Assembly: GCF_014282275.1 (NCBI RefSeq)
Contig: NZ_VFIA01000002.1
Location: forward strand, 1-64,000
Direction: 5' to 3'
Length of the DNA stretch: 64,000 nucleotides
DNA from: Spirosoma utsteinense
GTDB taxonomy: Bacteria; Bacteroidota; Bacteroidia; Cytophagales; Spirosomataceae
Numbering within the stretch: the first letter of the stretch is position 1; each line of letters starts with the position of its first letter. A program made the position numbers and the translations under genes. Shown one piece after another: positions 1-7,745 of this stretch. The notes under the pieces were generated by a model, which was not told where the DNA came from, ran no database searches, and worked only from the letters and a program-made list of their open reading frames with translations.

Positions 1-130
1 TTGATCAAGTGTTGTCTGATCGGCTTCTGACAAGACGAATGGAGTAGCGATTTGGCCCATACTACAAAGCTACTCTATTTTACTTCAACTATTAATTTGG
101 AAGAGCACTAGCCCTAAACCTACCCTTACC

Positions 131-634
131 ATGCATGCGTTACGTTATCTTTTTCTGATGAGTGCAAGCCTGCTAACGGGTTGCGTAGCCGTCACGATCC
201 AGTCCAATGTAAAGCCAGATGCCAAACCGGATTTCCAGCGGATCCTGATTGTCTCCAGACTACCCATGCAGCGTCCCGGCTACCTGGCTAAGTTCCAGAC
301 GGCATTCCCAACCAGCTACCAGGTCTGCTCGGTGGCCGATAGCCCAATTGCTTTCGAAACCCCGGACGAACTGATTCAGCGGCAGCAGGAAAGCTGTAAA
401 AGCGAGGTGATACTAACCCTGGGATTTAGCCGGAACTACACCAGCGGTGGCGGCAAGAGCATTGCGACCTTTAACGAGGTATACGCCGAAATGAGCAGTA
501 TAGCCACCGGTAAGCCTTTCTGGAAGGCAATCATCGAAACCAATGGCAGTGCTGAAATACCGCCCCGGCAAATCGTGAATCAACTCATCAACGATGGCGT
601 CATTGCCGGTTCTGTACCCGCCGACCGCTATTAA
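131..634 (+). CDS. Putative lipoprotein of unknown function
   Basis: A 167-residue protein starts with a short hydrophobic segment ending in a lipobox (Leu-Thr-Gly-Cys, Cys at residue 18), so it is probably a lipid-anchored periplasmic or outer-membrane protein. The mature part resembles small Bacteroidota lipoproteins that have no assigned role; I do not recognise a family. It converges on the phosphoesterase gene, with only 5 bp between the two stop codons and no obvious terminator hairpin. The ATG is the first in frame and directly precedes the signal sequence, which supports this start. Confidence 0.7.
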   Translation: MHALRYLFLMSASLLTGCVAVTIQSNVKPDAKPDFQRILIVSRLPMQRPGYLAKFQTAFPTSYQVCSVADSPIAFETPDELIQRQQESCKSEVILTLGFSRNYTSGGGKSIATFNEVYAEMSSIATGKPFWKAIIETNGSAEIPPRQIVNQLINDGVIAGSVPADRY

Positions 635-639
635 GTCTG

Positions 640-3102
640 TTATTCATCATCATCGTCATCATCGGCGGTAACGACAAGAAAGGCACCCCGCCTGGGCGCA
701 GGCATGACGGAATGTTCTCCTTTGATGGCCTTCCAGATGATTTCGTTGAACAGCCGGTCGTCGATCTTGTCGGCGTAACGCAGGTCGATCTTTTCCGACT
801 GGCGGGCGGGCTCGGTCATGGCCGTGTTCTTCGCGTCGAGGTCAATGTTGGCCGGGATGTGCGTATACGGCGTCAGTGTGGGCGTGTTGGTGAAACAGGC
901 GAACATGGGCGTGGCAGCCGCGTCGTACTGGCTCATGGGCGGCAGTCCCAGTATCAACTCCATCGTCCGGAGCATACCCGATGTCGAGTACATCGTATGC
1001 TCCGCGTGGTTCCGCTTCGTGTAGGGACTGATCACGAGCGCGGGCGAACGGTGCGCATCGACATGGTCGGCTCCGTTCTGGGCGTCGTCTTCCAGGACGA
1101 ACACGGCCGACTCTTTCCAGATCGGGCTTTTCGACAGGTACTCGACAAACCGGCCAACGGCCAGATCGTTATCGGCTACGTGTGCCGTGGGCGTAGGTGC
1201 CCCAATGCGCGCGCCACTGGTATGGTTGTTACCCAGCCGGATGCTGCTGAAATGCGGTACGGCGTTCAGCGCGATAAGCGAGTCGATGTCTTTCTTCCAG
1301 ATCTCCACCCGGTCAATATCTTTGACCTTCAGATCGTAATCGGGGTAATTTGACGCAAACCGACCGTCGAGTGCCGACCCTTTCCGTTTGGAATAGGCTT
1401 CGAACTCGCCGTAGCTGCGGTAGCGCAGGCCTGCCCGCTGGCAGTAGTCCCAGATGAATCCTTTTTTGGGGTACGCCACCGGCCGACTGCCTTCGTAATC
1501 GTAGGTGCCGCCCCGGCCGCCGTAACTCGTGGGCCAGGTTTTCTCGACAAAATCTGTAGCGTAGGCAGCCGTACTCCAGTTGTGACCGTCAGCGCTTACT
1601 TCGGCGTCGACATAAAAATTGTCGAGCAGCACAAACTCACGGGCCAGTGCGTGCTGGTTGGGGGTAACTTTTTCGGGAAACAGACACAGCGACGTATCGC
1701 CGTTGCCACCGGGCATATCGCCAAACACCTGGTCGTAGGTGCGATTTTCTTTGATGATATAAAATACGTACTTGATAGCGGCCGACTTCTCCCCTACTTT
1801 GGTTGGGATGGGTGATGCGCCCGCCTGCCCTATGGCAATTTTTTCTTTCTCCTTGGTATAGGGCGTGTTCTGGTACACCAGCTTCGACAACGCCGTAATA
1901 TCGGCTGGCTTCGGCAGCGAAAACACGGACAACGCTCCCTTGAACAAACCGGCAATGTATTCGGTATTGGACTCCCGACGCTTGAATGGATTAGGCCCGT
2001 TCGGATTCGCCCGGGAGGCAAATCCTTTTCCGTTTGCTACCAGCACGGTTTTACCTACCACCTTCACCGAGGTTGGATACCAGCCCGTGGGAATGAAACC
2101 CAGGGAGCGGCTTTTTCCCGTTTTTTCTACGTCAAAAACGGCCAGGCAGTTGTTGTCGGCGTTGGCTACGAGCAGCGTTTTTCCATCGGGAGTTAGCGCA
2201 AGACCATTGGGCGTACTGCCCGCCAGCGCGTCGGGGAACAGCGCCGTGTTGAGCGTTTCGACTACCCGGCGGGTTTTCACGTCAATCACCGACACGGAGT
2301 TATCGTTGGCGTTGGCCACAAACAGTACGGTACCATTCCGGGTAAACGCCATGTCGTTGGGGTGGCTACCAGTCTGGATTTCGCCCGTTATTTTTTGCTG
2401 TCTAGGGTCGTAAATGACAATCTTCTCGCCACCCCAGATCGAGATGAACAACTCATCCGAAACCGGCGAACGAAGGCAGGTGTAGGCTTCGGCAGGCAGT
2501 TTTATGCGGTTCTTAACCTGCTTTGTTGCCAGATCGCACACATACAGGGAGCTGTCGTCCTTAGTAACGGCGTAGAGTGTAGCGCCAGCCTTGTCGGTTT
2601 CGACCCCCGCTACCGACAGGCGGTTTGGCCAGGGCTTTCCCAGCACGACCGAATCCGTCTTTTGCAGTTTGTCGCCCGATACGTCATAGATTATAACCTG
2701 GTTATCGTTCCCGCCGGATGCCAGCAACCGTTTCCCATCGGGTGTGAAACGCAGCCCCACCCACGATTTGGCAATAACTGTTTCGCTCAGTAACGCGGCT
2801 CCGGCCTGAGCCGCTGATTTGGCACCGGCAGCCGCGGTTATATCAATCAGCTGGATCGTTTGCGTGCTTTGACCGTTGTTCGTCACGGCCAGCCGTTTAC
2901 CATTGGCGGATACCGCCATGTTGAGTGGCAGATCGCCCAGCGGTACCGACTGGCCCAGGGGCGTCAGGCTCCATCCGTTCGGTAAGGTTAGCCGTTGCCC
3001 CACGGCTACGCCCGTACGAGCAGCTGTGGACTTTTTAGGTGACTGCGCCAGAACAAGCGCGGGCACGAGAAGCAGGATCAGGGGAGCAAACAGGAAACGC
3101 AT
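640..3102 (-). CDS. YVTN beta-propeller / alkaline-phosphatase-superfamily phosphoesterase
   Basis: An 820-residue secreted protein. The signal peptide (Met-Arg-Phe-Leu-Phe, cleaved after Ala-Leu-Val-Leu-Ala-Gln) decides the start at 3102; an upstream in-frame start at 3147 would add a non-signal extension. The first ~400 residues are beta-propeller repeats of the YVTN/SMP-30 type (for example Val-Ala-Asn-Ala-Asn-Asp-Asn-Ser-Val-Ser-Val). The second half has the phosphoesterase-family opening (Lys-Glu-Asn-Arg-Thr-Tyr-Asp-Gln-Val-Phe-Gly) and an Asp-Gly-His-Asn motif. Families with this pairing are annotated as bifunctional YVTN repeat/alkaline phosphatase proteins; the substrate is unknown. 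The C-terminus ends in six Asp and one Glu, an unusual acidic tail that might bind Ca2+ or another cation (inference). No T9SS sorting domain is visible. Confidence 0.85.
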   Translation of the reverse strand: MRFLFAPLILLLVPALVLAQSPKKSTAARTGVAVGQRLTLPNGWSLTPLGQSVPLGDLPLNMAVSANGKRLAVTNNGQSTQTIQLIDITAAAGAKSAAQAGAALLSETVIAKSWVGLRFTPDGKRLLASGGNDNQVIIYDVSGDKLQKTDSVVLGKPWPNRLSVAGVETDKAGATLYAVTKDDSSLYVCDLATKQVKNRIKLPAEAYTCLRSPVSDELFISIWGGEKIVIYDPRQQKITGEIQTGSHPNDMAFTRNGTVLFVANANDNSVSVIDVKTRRVVETLNTALFPDALAGSTPNGLALTPDGKTLLVANADNNCLAVFDVEKTGKSRSLGFIPTGWYPTSVKVVGKTVLVANGKGFASRANPNGPNPFKRRESNTEYIAGLFKGALSVFSLPKPADITALSKLVYQNTPYTKEKEKIAIGQAGASPIPTKVGEKSAAIKYVFYIIKENRTYDQVFGDMPGGNGDTSLCLFPEKVTPNQHALAREFVLLDNFYVDAEVSADGHNWSTAAYATDFVEKTWPTSYGGRGGTYDYEGSRPVAYPKKGFIWDYCQRAGLRYRSYGEFEAYSKRKGSALDGRFASNYPDYDLKVKDIDRVEIWKKDIDSLIALNAVPHFSSIRLGNNHTSGARIGAPTPTAHVADNDLAVGRFVEYLSKSPIWKESAVFVLEDDAQNGADHVDAHRSPALVISPYTKRNHAEHTMYSTSGMLRTMELILGLPPMSQYDAAATPMFACFTNTPTLTPYTHIPANIDLDAKNTAMTEPARQSEKIDLRYADKIDDRLFNEIIWKAIKGEHSVMPAPRRGAFLVVTADDDDDDE

Positions 3103-3177
3103 ATAAACAGCTTTTTTCACAAAGGTAATCGGCTTTGACAGGCGCACTGTTACCCAGTTGTTAAGGGTTTGCTATCA

Positions 3178-3972
3178 TCACTTCTTCAGGAAATCGACAA
3201 CGGCTTTGGCAAACTCAGGGGTAGCCATGGCCCCGCCATGTGTTCCGGGCACCAGGACCAGGCGAGCACCGGGCACGGCATCGGCCAGTTCTTTAGGATC
3301 GCCATTGTCGAGGTCCTTGTCGCCGTTAACGACCAGCAGAGGTATCCGGATCTTACCCAGTTCGGCGCGGCTGGTGGTTGGCTGAAATTCCTGCATACGG
3401 GCCAGCGCCACGGTGTCGGCTCCACTTTTTTTGGCGTTATCGACGGCGGCCTGCAACTCAGGATGGCTGCCCGGTTTGGTCAGGGCTTCGTGGAAGTTTT
3501 TGCGCCGGAACCAGTTAGGATCTGTGAAATCGGCACTCATGCCGCCCATCACCGCCCGGTGTACCTGCTTATCCATCGTCATCAATTTTGCCGTTAGTAT
3601 GGCCCCGCGCGAGTACCCCACTACGTCGTATGTTGTCAGGCCAAGGTGGTTCATGAGCGCCATGACGTCCTTTAGTTCAGCGTTATCGCTATAGGCTTCG
3701 GCGTTATGGGGCTTGTCGGAACGGCCATTGCCCCGCAAATCGAGCGTTACGACTTTGAAACCCGCGTCGGCCAGCGCCTGCCGAACGGGTGCCCGCTTCC
3801 AACTTTCCCCATTGGTGATAAATCCGTGGAGCAGCACGACCGGCTTACCTTCGCCCAGCACGTCGTAGTGAATTCGGGTACCATCGAACGACGTAAACAG
3901 CGGTTCGCGGGTTGTTTGCGCACAGGTTACCCATAATGGATAGAAACTCAGAATAAAAAGCAGGGCTCTCAT
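3178..3972 (-). CDS. Secreted alpha/beta hydrolase
   Basis: About 264 residues with a hydrophobic signal peptide (Met-Arg-Ala-Leu-Leu-Phe onward), which is why 3972 is preferred over the in-frame start at 3984. The fold signature is clear: oxyanion region Val-Leu-Leu-His-Gly-Phe, nucleophile elbow Gly-Tyr-Ser-Arg-Gly, an Asp in the strand Val-Asn-Gly-Asp-Lys-Asp, and a C-terminal His in Pro-Gly-Thr-His-Gly-Gly. It is probably an esterase- or lipase-like hydrolase acting outside the cytoplasm; the substrate cannot be inferred. It lies 75 bp upstream of the phosphoesterase gene on the same strand and may be co-transcribed with it. Confidence 0.85.
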   Translation of the reverse strand: MRALLFILSFYPLWVTCAQTTREPLFTSFDGTRIHYDVLGEGKPVVLLHGFITNGESWKRAPVRQALADAGFKVVTLDLRGNGRSDKPHNAEAYSDNAELKDVMALMNHLGLTTYDVVGYSRGAILTAKLMTMDKQVHRAVMGGMSADFTDPNWFRRKNFHEALTKPGSHPELQAAVDNAKKSGADTVALARMQEFQPTTSRAELGKIRIPLLVVNGDKDLDNGDPKELADAVPGARLVLVPGTHGGAMATPEFAKAVVDFLKK

Positions 3973-4060
3973 AAGATATAGCAACCGGTTGGACTTCCTC
4001 CATAAGTTTAACCTTTACGGGTTCTACCGGTTAGTAGACTATAACTGATTCACAACGCTT

Positions 4061-4285
4061 ATGACAACGCAACAAACGCAAACCAACCCGGTTGACGATG
4101 AACTGCCCATCGACAACGCGGATGTGATCGGTTCCCGTATGGGACGAATGGATCCGGCTATTTTCAGCAACCAGGATACACCCATCGACGGCGGGTCTGC
4201 CGCTGATGACGAAGATAGCGACAGCCACAAAGCCGAAGCCGAAGAAGATGAACCAACAACACCTTACCCAACAACGCATGAATAG
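4061..4285 (+). CDS. Small acidic hypothetical protein
   Basis: A 74-residue, strongly acidic, Gln/Thr/Asp/Glu-rich protein without membrane segments or a recognisable domain; probably disordered. The biased composition leaves the reverse strand open as well, but the reverse reading is a typical hydrophobic mirror of acidic codons. It overlaps the next, equally acidic ORF by a few bases, which suggests translational coupling. No function is known to me. Confidence 0.5.
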   Translation: MTTQQTQTNPVDDELPIDNADVIGSRMGRMDPAIFSNQDTPIDGGSAADDEDSDSHKAEAEEDEPTTPYPTTHE

Positions 4286-4532
4286 CGGCAACAACACAGA
4301 CTATAACCCCGCCGAAGACGAAAACCAGGGCGTATTGACAAAGCTGGTTCAAGGCGAAGAAGCGAACGATGGTATTTCGCAACTCGATTATATGAATCCG
4401 GTCACCAATCAGGGACCTGAACCGGAAAAAGAAGAAGTCGATGAATCGGATACGGAAAGTAACGGCATCAACGATGATAGGCTGATGGAGGAAGATGTCG
4501 AGAACGGCGATGTAGCTGTTGATTATGACTAA
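4278..4532 (+). CDS. Small acidic hypothetical protein
   Basis: About 84 residues, rich in Asp, Glu, Asn and Gln, with no hydrophobic segment. The start is uncertain. The ATG at 4278 overlaps the preceding ORF by 8 bp and is used here; ATGs at 4248 and 4206 are in the same frame. The composition resembles the previous ORF (both are Asp/Glu-rich and contain Met-Asn-Pro or Met-Asp-Pro), so the two may be diverged relatives or both disordered stress-type proteins. The function is unknown. Confidence 0.5.
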   Translation: MNSGNNTDYNPAEDENQGVLTKLVQGEEANDGISQLDYMNPVTNQGPEPEKEEVDESDTESNGINDDRLMEEDVENGDVAVDYD

Positions 4533-4542
4533 ACATCCCTTT

Positions 4543-4941
4543 ATGATGTCTTCCATTACCGCTAATCAGCTGGCCCAGCTTGTTATGCGTATTGGGTTAG
4601 GTATCAACATGCTTATGCATGGTCTGGTGCGGTTACCCAAATTAAGTGCATTCGTTGATAAAATGGCCGCTGGCTTCGCGGATACTGTCCTTCCCGATGT
4701 AGTGACGCGGGCGTTCCTGTACGGTCTGCCTCTTGTTGAGCTGGCCAGTGGCGTTCTTATTCTGCTGGGTGGTTCGCTGGGCAAGTGGGGGTACTTCATA
4801 GGCGGGCTAACGGTTGGAGCATTACTATTTGGGACAACCCTTAAAGAAGACTGGGCAACGGCAGGTTCACAGCTTGTGTATATCATTGCCTTTTATCTGG
4901 CCCTGCGTGGGCTGGAGTCATCAGGCCGAAGCAGACGGTAA
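4543..4941 (+). CDS. DoxX-family membrane protein
   Basis: A small integral membrane protein of ~132 residues with about four hydrophobic segments. It has the DoxX-type opening (Leu-Val-Met-Arg-Ile-Gly-Leu-Gly-Ile-Asn-Met-Leu-Met-His-Gly) and a Gly-rich second helix (Leu-Val-Glu-Leu-Ala-Ser-Gly-Val-Leu-Ile-Leu-Leu-Gly-Gly). DoxX relatives are linked to quinone or redox functions, but the role of this subgroup is unknown. In-frame ATGs at 4519 and 4525 lie inside or next to the end of the acidic ORF, so 4543 or 4546 is the likelier start. Confidence 0.75.
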   Translation: MMSSITANQLAQLVMRIGLGINMLMHGLVRLPKLSAFVDKMAAGFADTVLPDVVTRAFLYGLPLVELASGVLILLGGSLGKWGYFIGGLTVGALLFGTTLKEDWATAGSQLVYIIAFYLALRGLESSGRSRR

Positions 4942-5034
4942 GGGAAGACTGTCCTCAACAGCTTTCTATGCTCATTAGCAGTAGAACGGTTAGCCGTCTA
5001 ATTGCTCCATTTGGCGGGTTTGCCCGGTTAGCGG

Positions 5035-5067
5035 TTGGCTTACATAACGGAAAGTTTCCGATATTTG
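5035..5067 (+). promoter_or_regulatory. Candidate Bacteroidota-type promoter for sufB
   Basis: A TTG at 5035-5037 and a -7-like element GATATTTG at 5060-5067 (7 of 8 matches to TAnnTTTG) are about 22 bp apart, close to the -33/-7 arrangement of Bacteroidota sigma-A promoters. This would give a leader of ~80 nt before the sufB ATG. Found by eye only. Confidence 0.3.
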
Positions 5068-5151
5068 TCCTAGCTACCCGGAACGTACCCATCCGGCCGA
5101 TTGTTAAAATTATACTGCGACGGTGCTCATTAACCACGCGCCCAACCGACC

Positions 5152-6633
5152 ATGACCAAGGACGAGGCAATTTTAGAAAGTATCACCAATTCAGAGTATA
5201 AGTACGGATTTGAGACGATCATTGAAGCCGACGAGGCTCCTATGGGTCTCGATGAAGACACGATTCGGTTTATTTCCGCCAAAAAGAATGAACCTGACTG
5301 GTTGCTCGAAGATCGGCTGAAGGCGTTCCGAATGTGGCAGGGAATGACCGAACCACACTGGCCCAATGTCAAGTATCCCAAAATAGATTATCAATCGATC
5401 ATCTACTACTCGGCGCCTAAACAGAAGAAAACGGTAGGTTCGCTCGACGAGATCGATCCTGAGTTGCTCGACACGTTTCAGCGGCTGGGTATATCCCTCA
5501 ATGAACAGAAACGGTTATTGGGGGTCGTTGAAGAACCGCAACCCGGCGACCGTCCGCGTGTAGCTGTCGACGCCGTTATGGACTCGGTATCGGTAGCGAC
5601 CACGTTCAAGAAGGATCTGGCCGAACGGGGAATCATCTTCTGTTCTATGTCGGAGGCTGTTCATGAACACCCTGAGCTGGTGCGTAAGTACCTCGGCTCC
5701 GTTATTCCGGCCAAAGACAATTATTTTGCAGCCCTCAATGCAGCTGTATTTACCGACGGTTCGTTCTGTTACATTCCAAAGGGTGTTCGGTGTCCTATGG
5801 AACTATCCACGTACTTCCGCATCAATGCGGCTGGTACCGGACAATTCGAACGGACATTGATCGTAGCGGACGAAGGTTCGTATGTTAGCTACCTGGAAGG
5901 CTGTACAGCACCCATGCGTGACGAGAACCAGCTTCATGCGGCCTGCGTGGAACTGGTTGCTATGGCCAATGCCGAAATCAAATATTCGACGGTACAGAAC
6001 TGGTATCCCGGCGATAAAGATGGCAAGGGGGGTATCTACAACTTTGTTACGAAACGCGGTATCTGTGACGGTGCCAATTCGAAAATATCCTGGACGCAGG
6101 TTGAAACAGGTTCCGCTATTACCTGGAAATACCCTTCTGTAATTCTTAAAGGTGATAATTCCATCGGTGAGTTTTATTCGGTGGCGGTGACCAACAACAT
6201 GCAACAGGCCGATACGGGTACCAAAATGGTCCACATTGGCAAAAACACGAAAAGCCGGATCGTATCGAAAGGTATATCAGCCGGAAAGAGCCAGAACTCG
6301 TATCGGGGCCTCGTAAAAGTATTGAAGCGCGCTGAAAATGCCAGAAACTACTCCCAGTGCGATTCCTTATTGCTCGGCGACAAATGTGGTGCTCATACCT
6401 TCCCTTATCTGGAAGTAGATAACGCCACGGCTACCGTTGAACACGAAGCCACTACCTCCAAAATTGGTGAAGATCAGTTGTTCTACTGTAACCAACGGGG
6501 TATTCCAACAGAACAGGCTGTAGCGCTGATCATTAATGGCTACGCTAAAGAAGTACTGAACCAACTGCCCATGGAATTTGCGGTGGAAGCCCAGAAATTA
6601 CTGGCAATCAGTCTGGAAGGAAGCGTTGGATAA
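5152..6633 (+). CDS. sufB: Fe-S cluster assembly scaffold SufB
   Basis: A full-length 493-residue SufB. SufB is the scaffold subunit of the SUF system, on which Fe-S clusters are built together with SufC (ATPase) and SufD. The sequence is typical throughout: the N-terminal region with Glu-Pro-Asp-Trp-Leu-Leu, the core with [15 protein letters not shown], the segment [13 protein letters not shown], and the C-terminal conserved Cys/His/Glu positions (Cys-Asp-Ser-Leu-Leu-Leu-Gly; Glu-His-Glu-Ala). A terminator follows directly, and no sufC, sufD or sufS lies on either side. That is unusual, since these genes normally form one operon. Confidence 0.97.
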   Translation: MTKDEAILESITNSEYKYGFETIIEADEAPMGLDEDTIRFISAKKNEPDWLLEDRLKAFRMWQGMTEPHWPNVKYPKIDYQSIIYYSAPKQKKTVGSLDEIDPELLDTFQRLGISLNEQKRLLGVVEEPQPGDRPRVAVDAVMDSVSVATTFKKDLAERGIIFCSMSEAVHEHPELVRKYLGSVIPAKDNYFAALNAAVFTDGSFCYIPKGVRCPMELSTYFRINAAGTGQFERTLIVADEGSYVSYLEGCTAPMRDENQLHAACVELVAMANAEIKYSTVQNWYPGDKDGKGGIYNFVTKRGICDGANSKISWTQVETGSAITWKYPSVILKGDNSIGEFYSVAVTNNMQQADTGTKMVHIGKNTKSRIVSKGISAGKSQNSYRGLVKVLKRAENARNYSQCDSLLLGDKCGAHTFPYLEVDNATATVEHEATTSKIGEDQLFYCNQRGIPTEQAVALIINGYAKEVLNQLPMEFAVEAQKLLAISLEGSVG

Positions 6634-6674
6634 ACGAACAGACAGGCGCATTGCCTGAATGACTATACATCATG

Positions 6675-6704
6675 AAGCCCTGGCAGTTATGTCGGGGCTT
6701 TTTT
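6675..6704 (+). terminator. Rho-independent terminator after sufB
   Basis: A 6-bp stem AAGCCC (6675-6680) pairs with GGGCTT (6695-6700) and is followed by a T run to 6704. It lies ~40 bp after the sufB stop, so sufB seems to be transcribed alone. Confidence 0.75.
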
Positions 6705-7162
6705 GGTTTACACTGATCTGCATTTGGCGTCTCCTGCTGACTGTTGCCCTTGTTTTGATTAAGATTAATCAACATATAAGCATACTTAAACTATCTGCAA
6801 ACAGATTAATTCTTCATTAATAAATAGACGAAAAGGATTGTGTCAACATTTTTTTTTAACGAGCTAAGTGTCACCTATCTCGCTCTTTATCAAAGATATA
6901 TTATGTGGTAGAACTAGTATATTAATCAGGAACATACAAAAGAGCAGGCACCCGGATACACATAAAAATAGCCACAAAAAGTAGACTAATTTTTAGTAAA
7001 AATGACTTCATCACGGGTGTCCTTTTAGGACTTTTTGGGGGGCAAACCCCTTGGCAGACGCCGTATGAACCTCATTTCTAAAAAAATATGGGTAACCGAA
7101 ACTGGCTTGTATAGTCTAAAAACTAGATCTAACCCATCTTTTTAATTCTTAAAGATTTCACC
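6705..7162 (+). other. AT-rich intergenic region and leader of the EPS locus
   Basis: No gene is visible in these ~460 bp. The stretch is strongly AT-rich compared with its neighbours. It holds a 5-bp stem GTCCT/AGGAC (7019-7023 and 7027-7031) followed by five T, and a 6-bp inverted repeat ATGGGT/ACCCAT (7088-7093 and 7132-7137) just before the receiver gene. The promoter of the EPS locus probably lies here, but I found no convincing TTTG/TAnnTTTG pair. Confidence 0.4.
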
Positions 7163-7672
7163 ATGACTACTAAACACAGCTTGCTGCTGGTTGACGGGAA
7201 CCCCTATGTATCCGGGATTCTTGTCCAATCGCTCAAAGCAAGTTTCAACGTTACCGTGGCAAACACGGGTCAGGAAGCAGTCCGTTTATTAATGCAGGGC
7301 AATCGATTTGATTGTGTGCTCACCGAACTACAGCTCCCCCAGCTTAGTGGCCTTGAGCTGACCAGGTTTATCCGAACAAGCCGACTGTTGAAACACATAC
7401 CCATCGTGGTACTGTCGAATGCGTCAGACAGCGATACCCGAATCAATTGTCTCGAACAGGGGGTAGACAGTTACATCGCCAAACCATTTAATCCGCTCGA
7501 AGTAAAAGCCAAACTAACCGCATTGCTACGGCGGGCTCCCTCGCCGGTTGAAGAAACGCAGCATGCCTTTGTTCCGGCACGACCACAATTGGAAAGTAAA
7601 CCACTCTGGCAACCAAAATCACGTATCCTATCTATGATCCTGAAACGCTATACTGTCTTACAACGAATGTAA
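7163..7672 (+). CDS. Stand-alone receiver-domain protein with Glu in place of the phosphoacceptor Asp
   Basis: A 169-residue protein with one CheY-like receiver domain (residues ~5-125) and a ~45-residue basic tail without a DNA-binding domain. By hand alignment the switch residues Ser85 (Val-Val-Leu-Ser-Asn) and Lys107 (Ile-Ala-Lys-Pro-Phe) are kept. The position of the phosphorylated Asp is Glu55 (Leu-Thr-Glu-Leu-Gln-Leu-Pro), and the usual acidic pair is reduced to Asp11-Gly12. Glu often mimics a phosphorylated Asp, so the protein may be permanently active or not regulated by phosphorylation (inference). It is the first gene of the EPS locus, 73 bp before the sugar transferase, which itself carries a degenerate receiver. 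Likely role: regulator or partner of EPS synthesis. Confidence 0.8.
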   Translation: MTTKHSLLLVDGNPYVSGILVQSLKASFNVTVANTGQEAVRLLMQGNRFDCVLTELQLPQLSGLELTRFIRTSRLLKHIPIVVLSNASDSDTRINCLEQGVDSYIAKPFNPLEVKAKLTALLRRAPSPVEETQHAFVPARPQLESKPLWQPKSRILSMILKRYTVLQRM

Positions 7673-7745
7673 ATCTTATCTAATGTCAATTAGTAAGGCT
7701 TTTATTTGTAATTATGTAAAACTACTTACCTAATTGATTACCAGA

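Noticed and set aside
712..1353. A 213-residue plus-strand ORF opposite the phosphoesterase gene
   Set aside because: It is a mirror of a clearly coding minus-strand frame. Its translation is Arg/Val/Gly-biased with no domain, and the opposite strand has strong family motifs.
4164..4556. A minus-strand ORF of 130 residues that looks like a membrane protein
   Set aside because: It is the antisense of acidic codons (GAA/GAC read as TTC/GTC), which automatically gives a hydrophobic protein. Ile/Phe/Arg content is unnatural and it overlaps two plus-strand ORFs and the DoxX start.
4942..5151. A 77-residue plus-strand ORF upstream of sufB
   Set aside because: It runs out of frame into sufB, has no domain, and covers the likely sufB promoter and leader.
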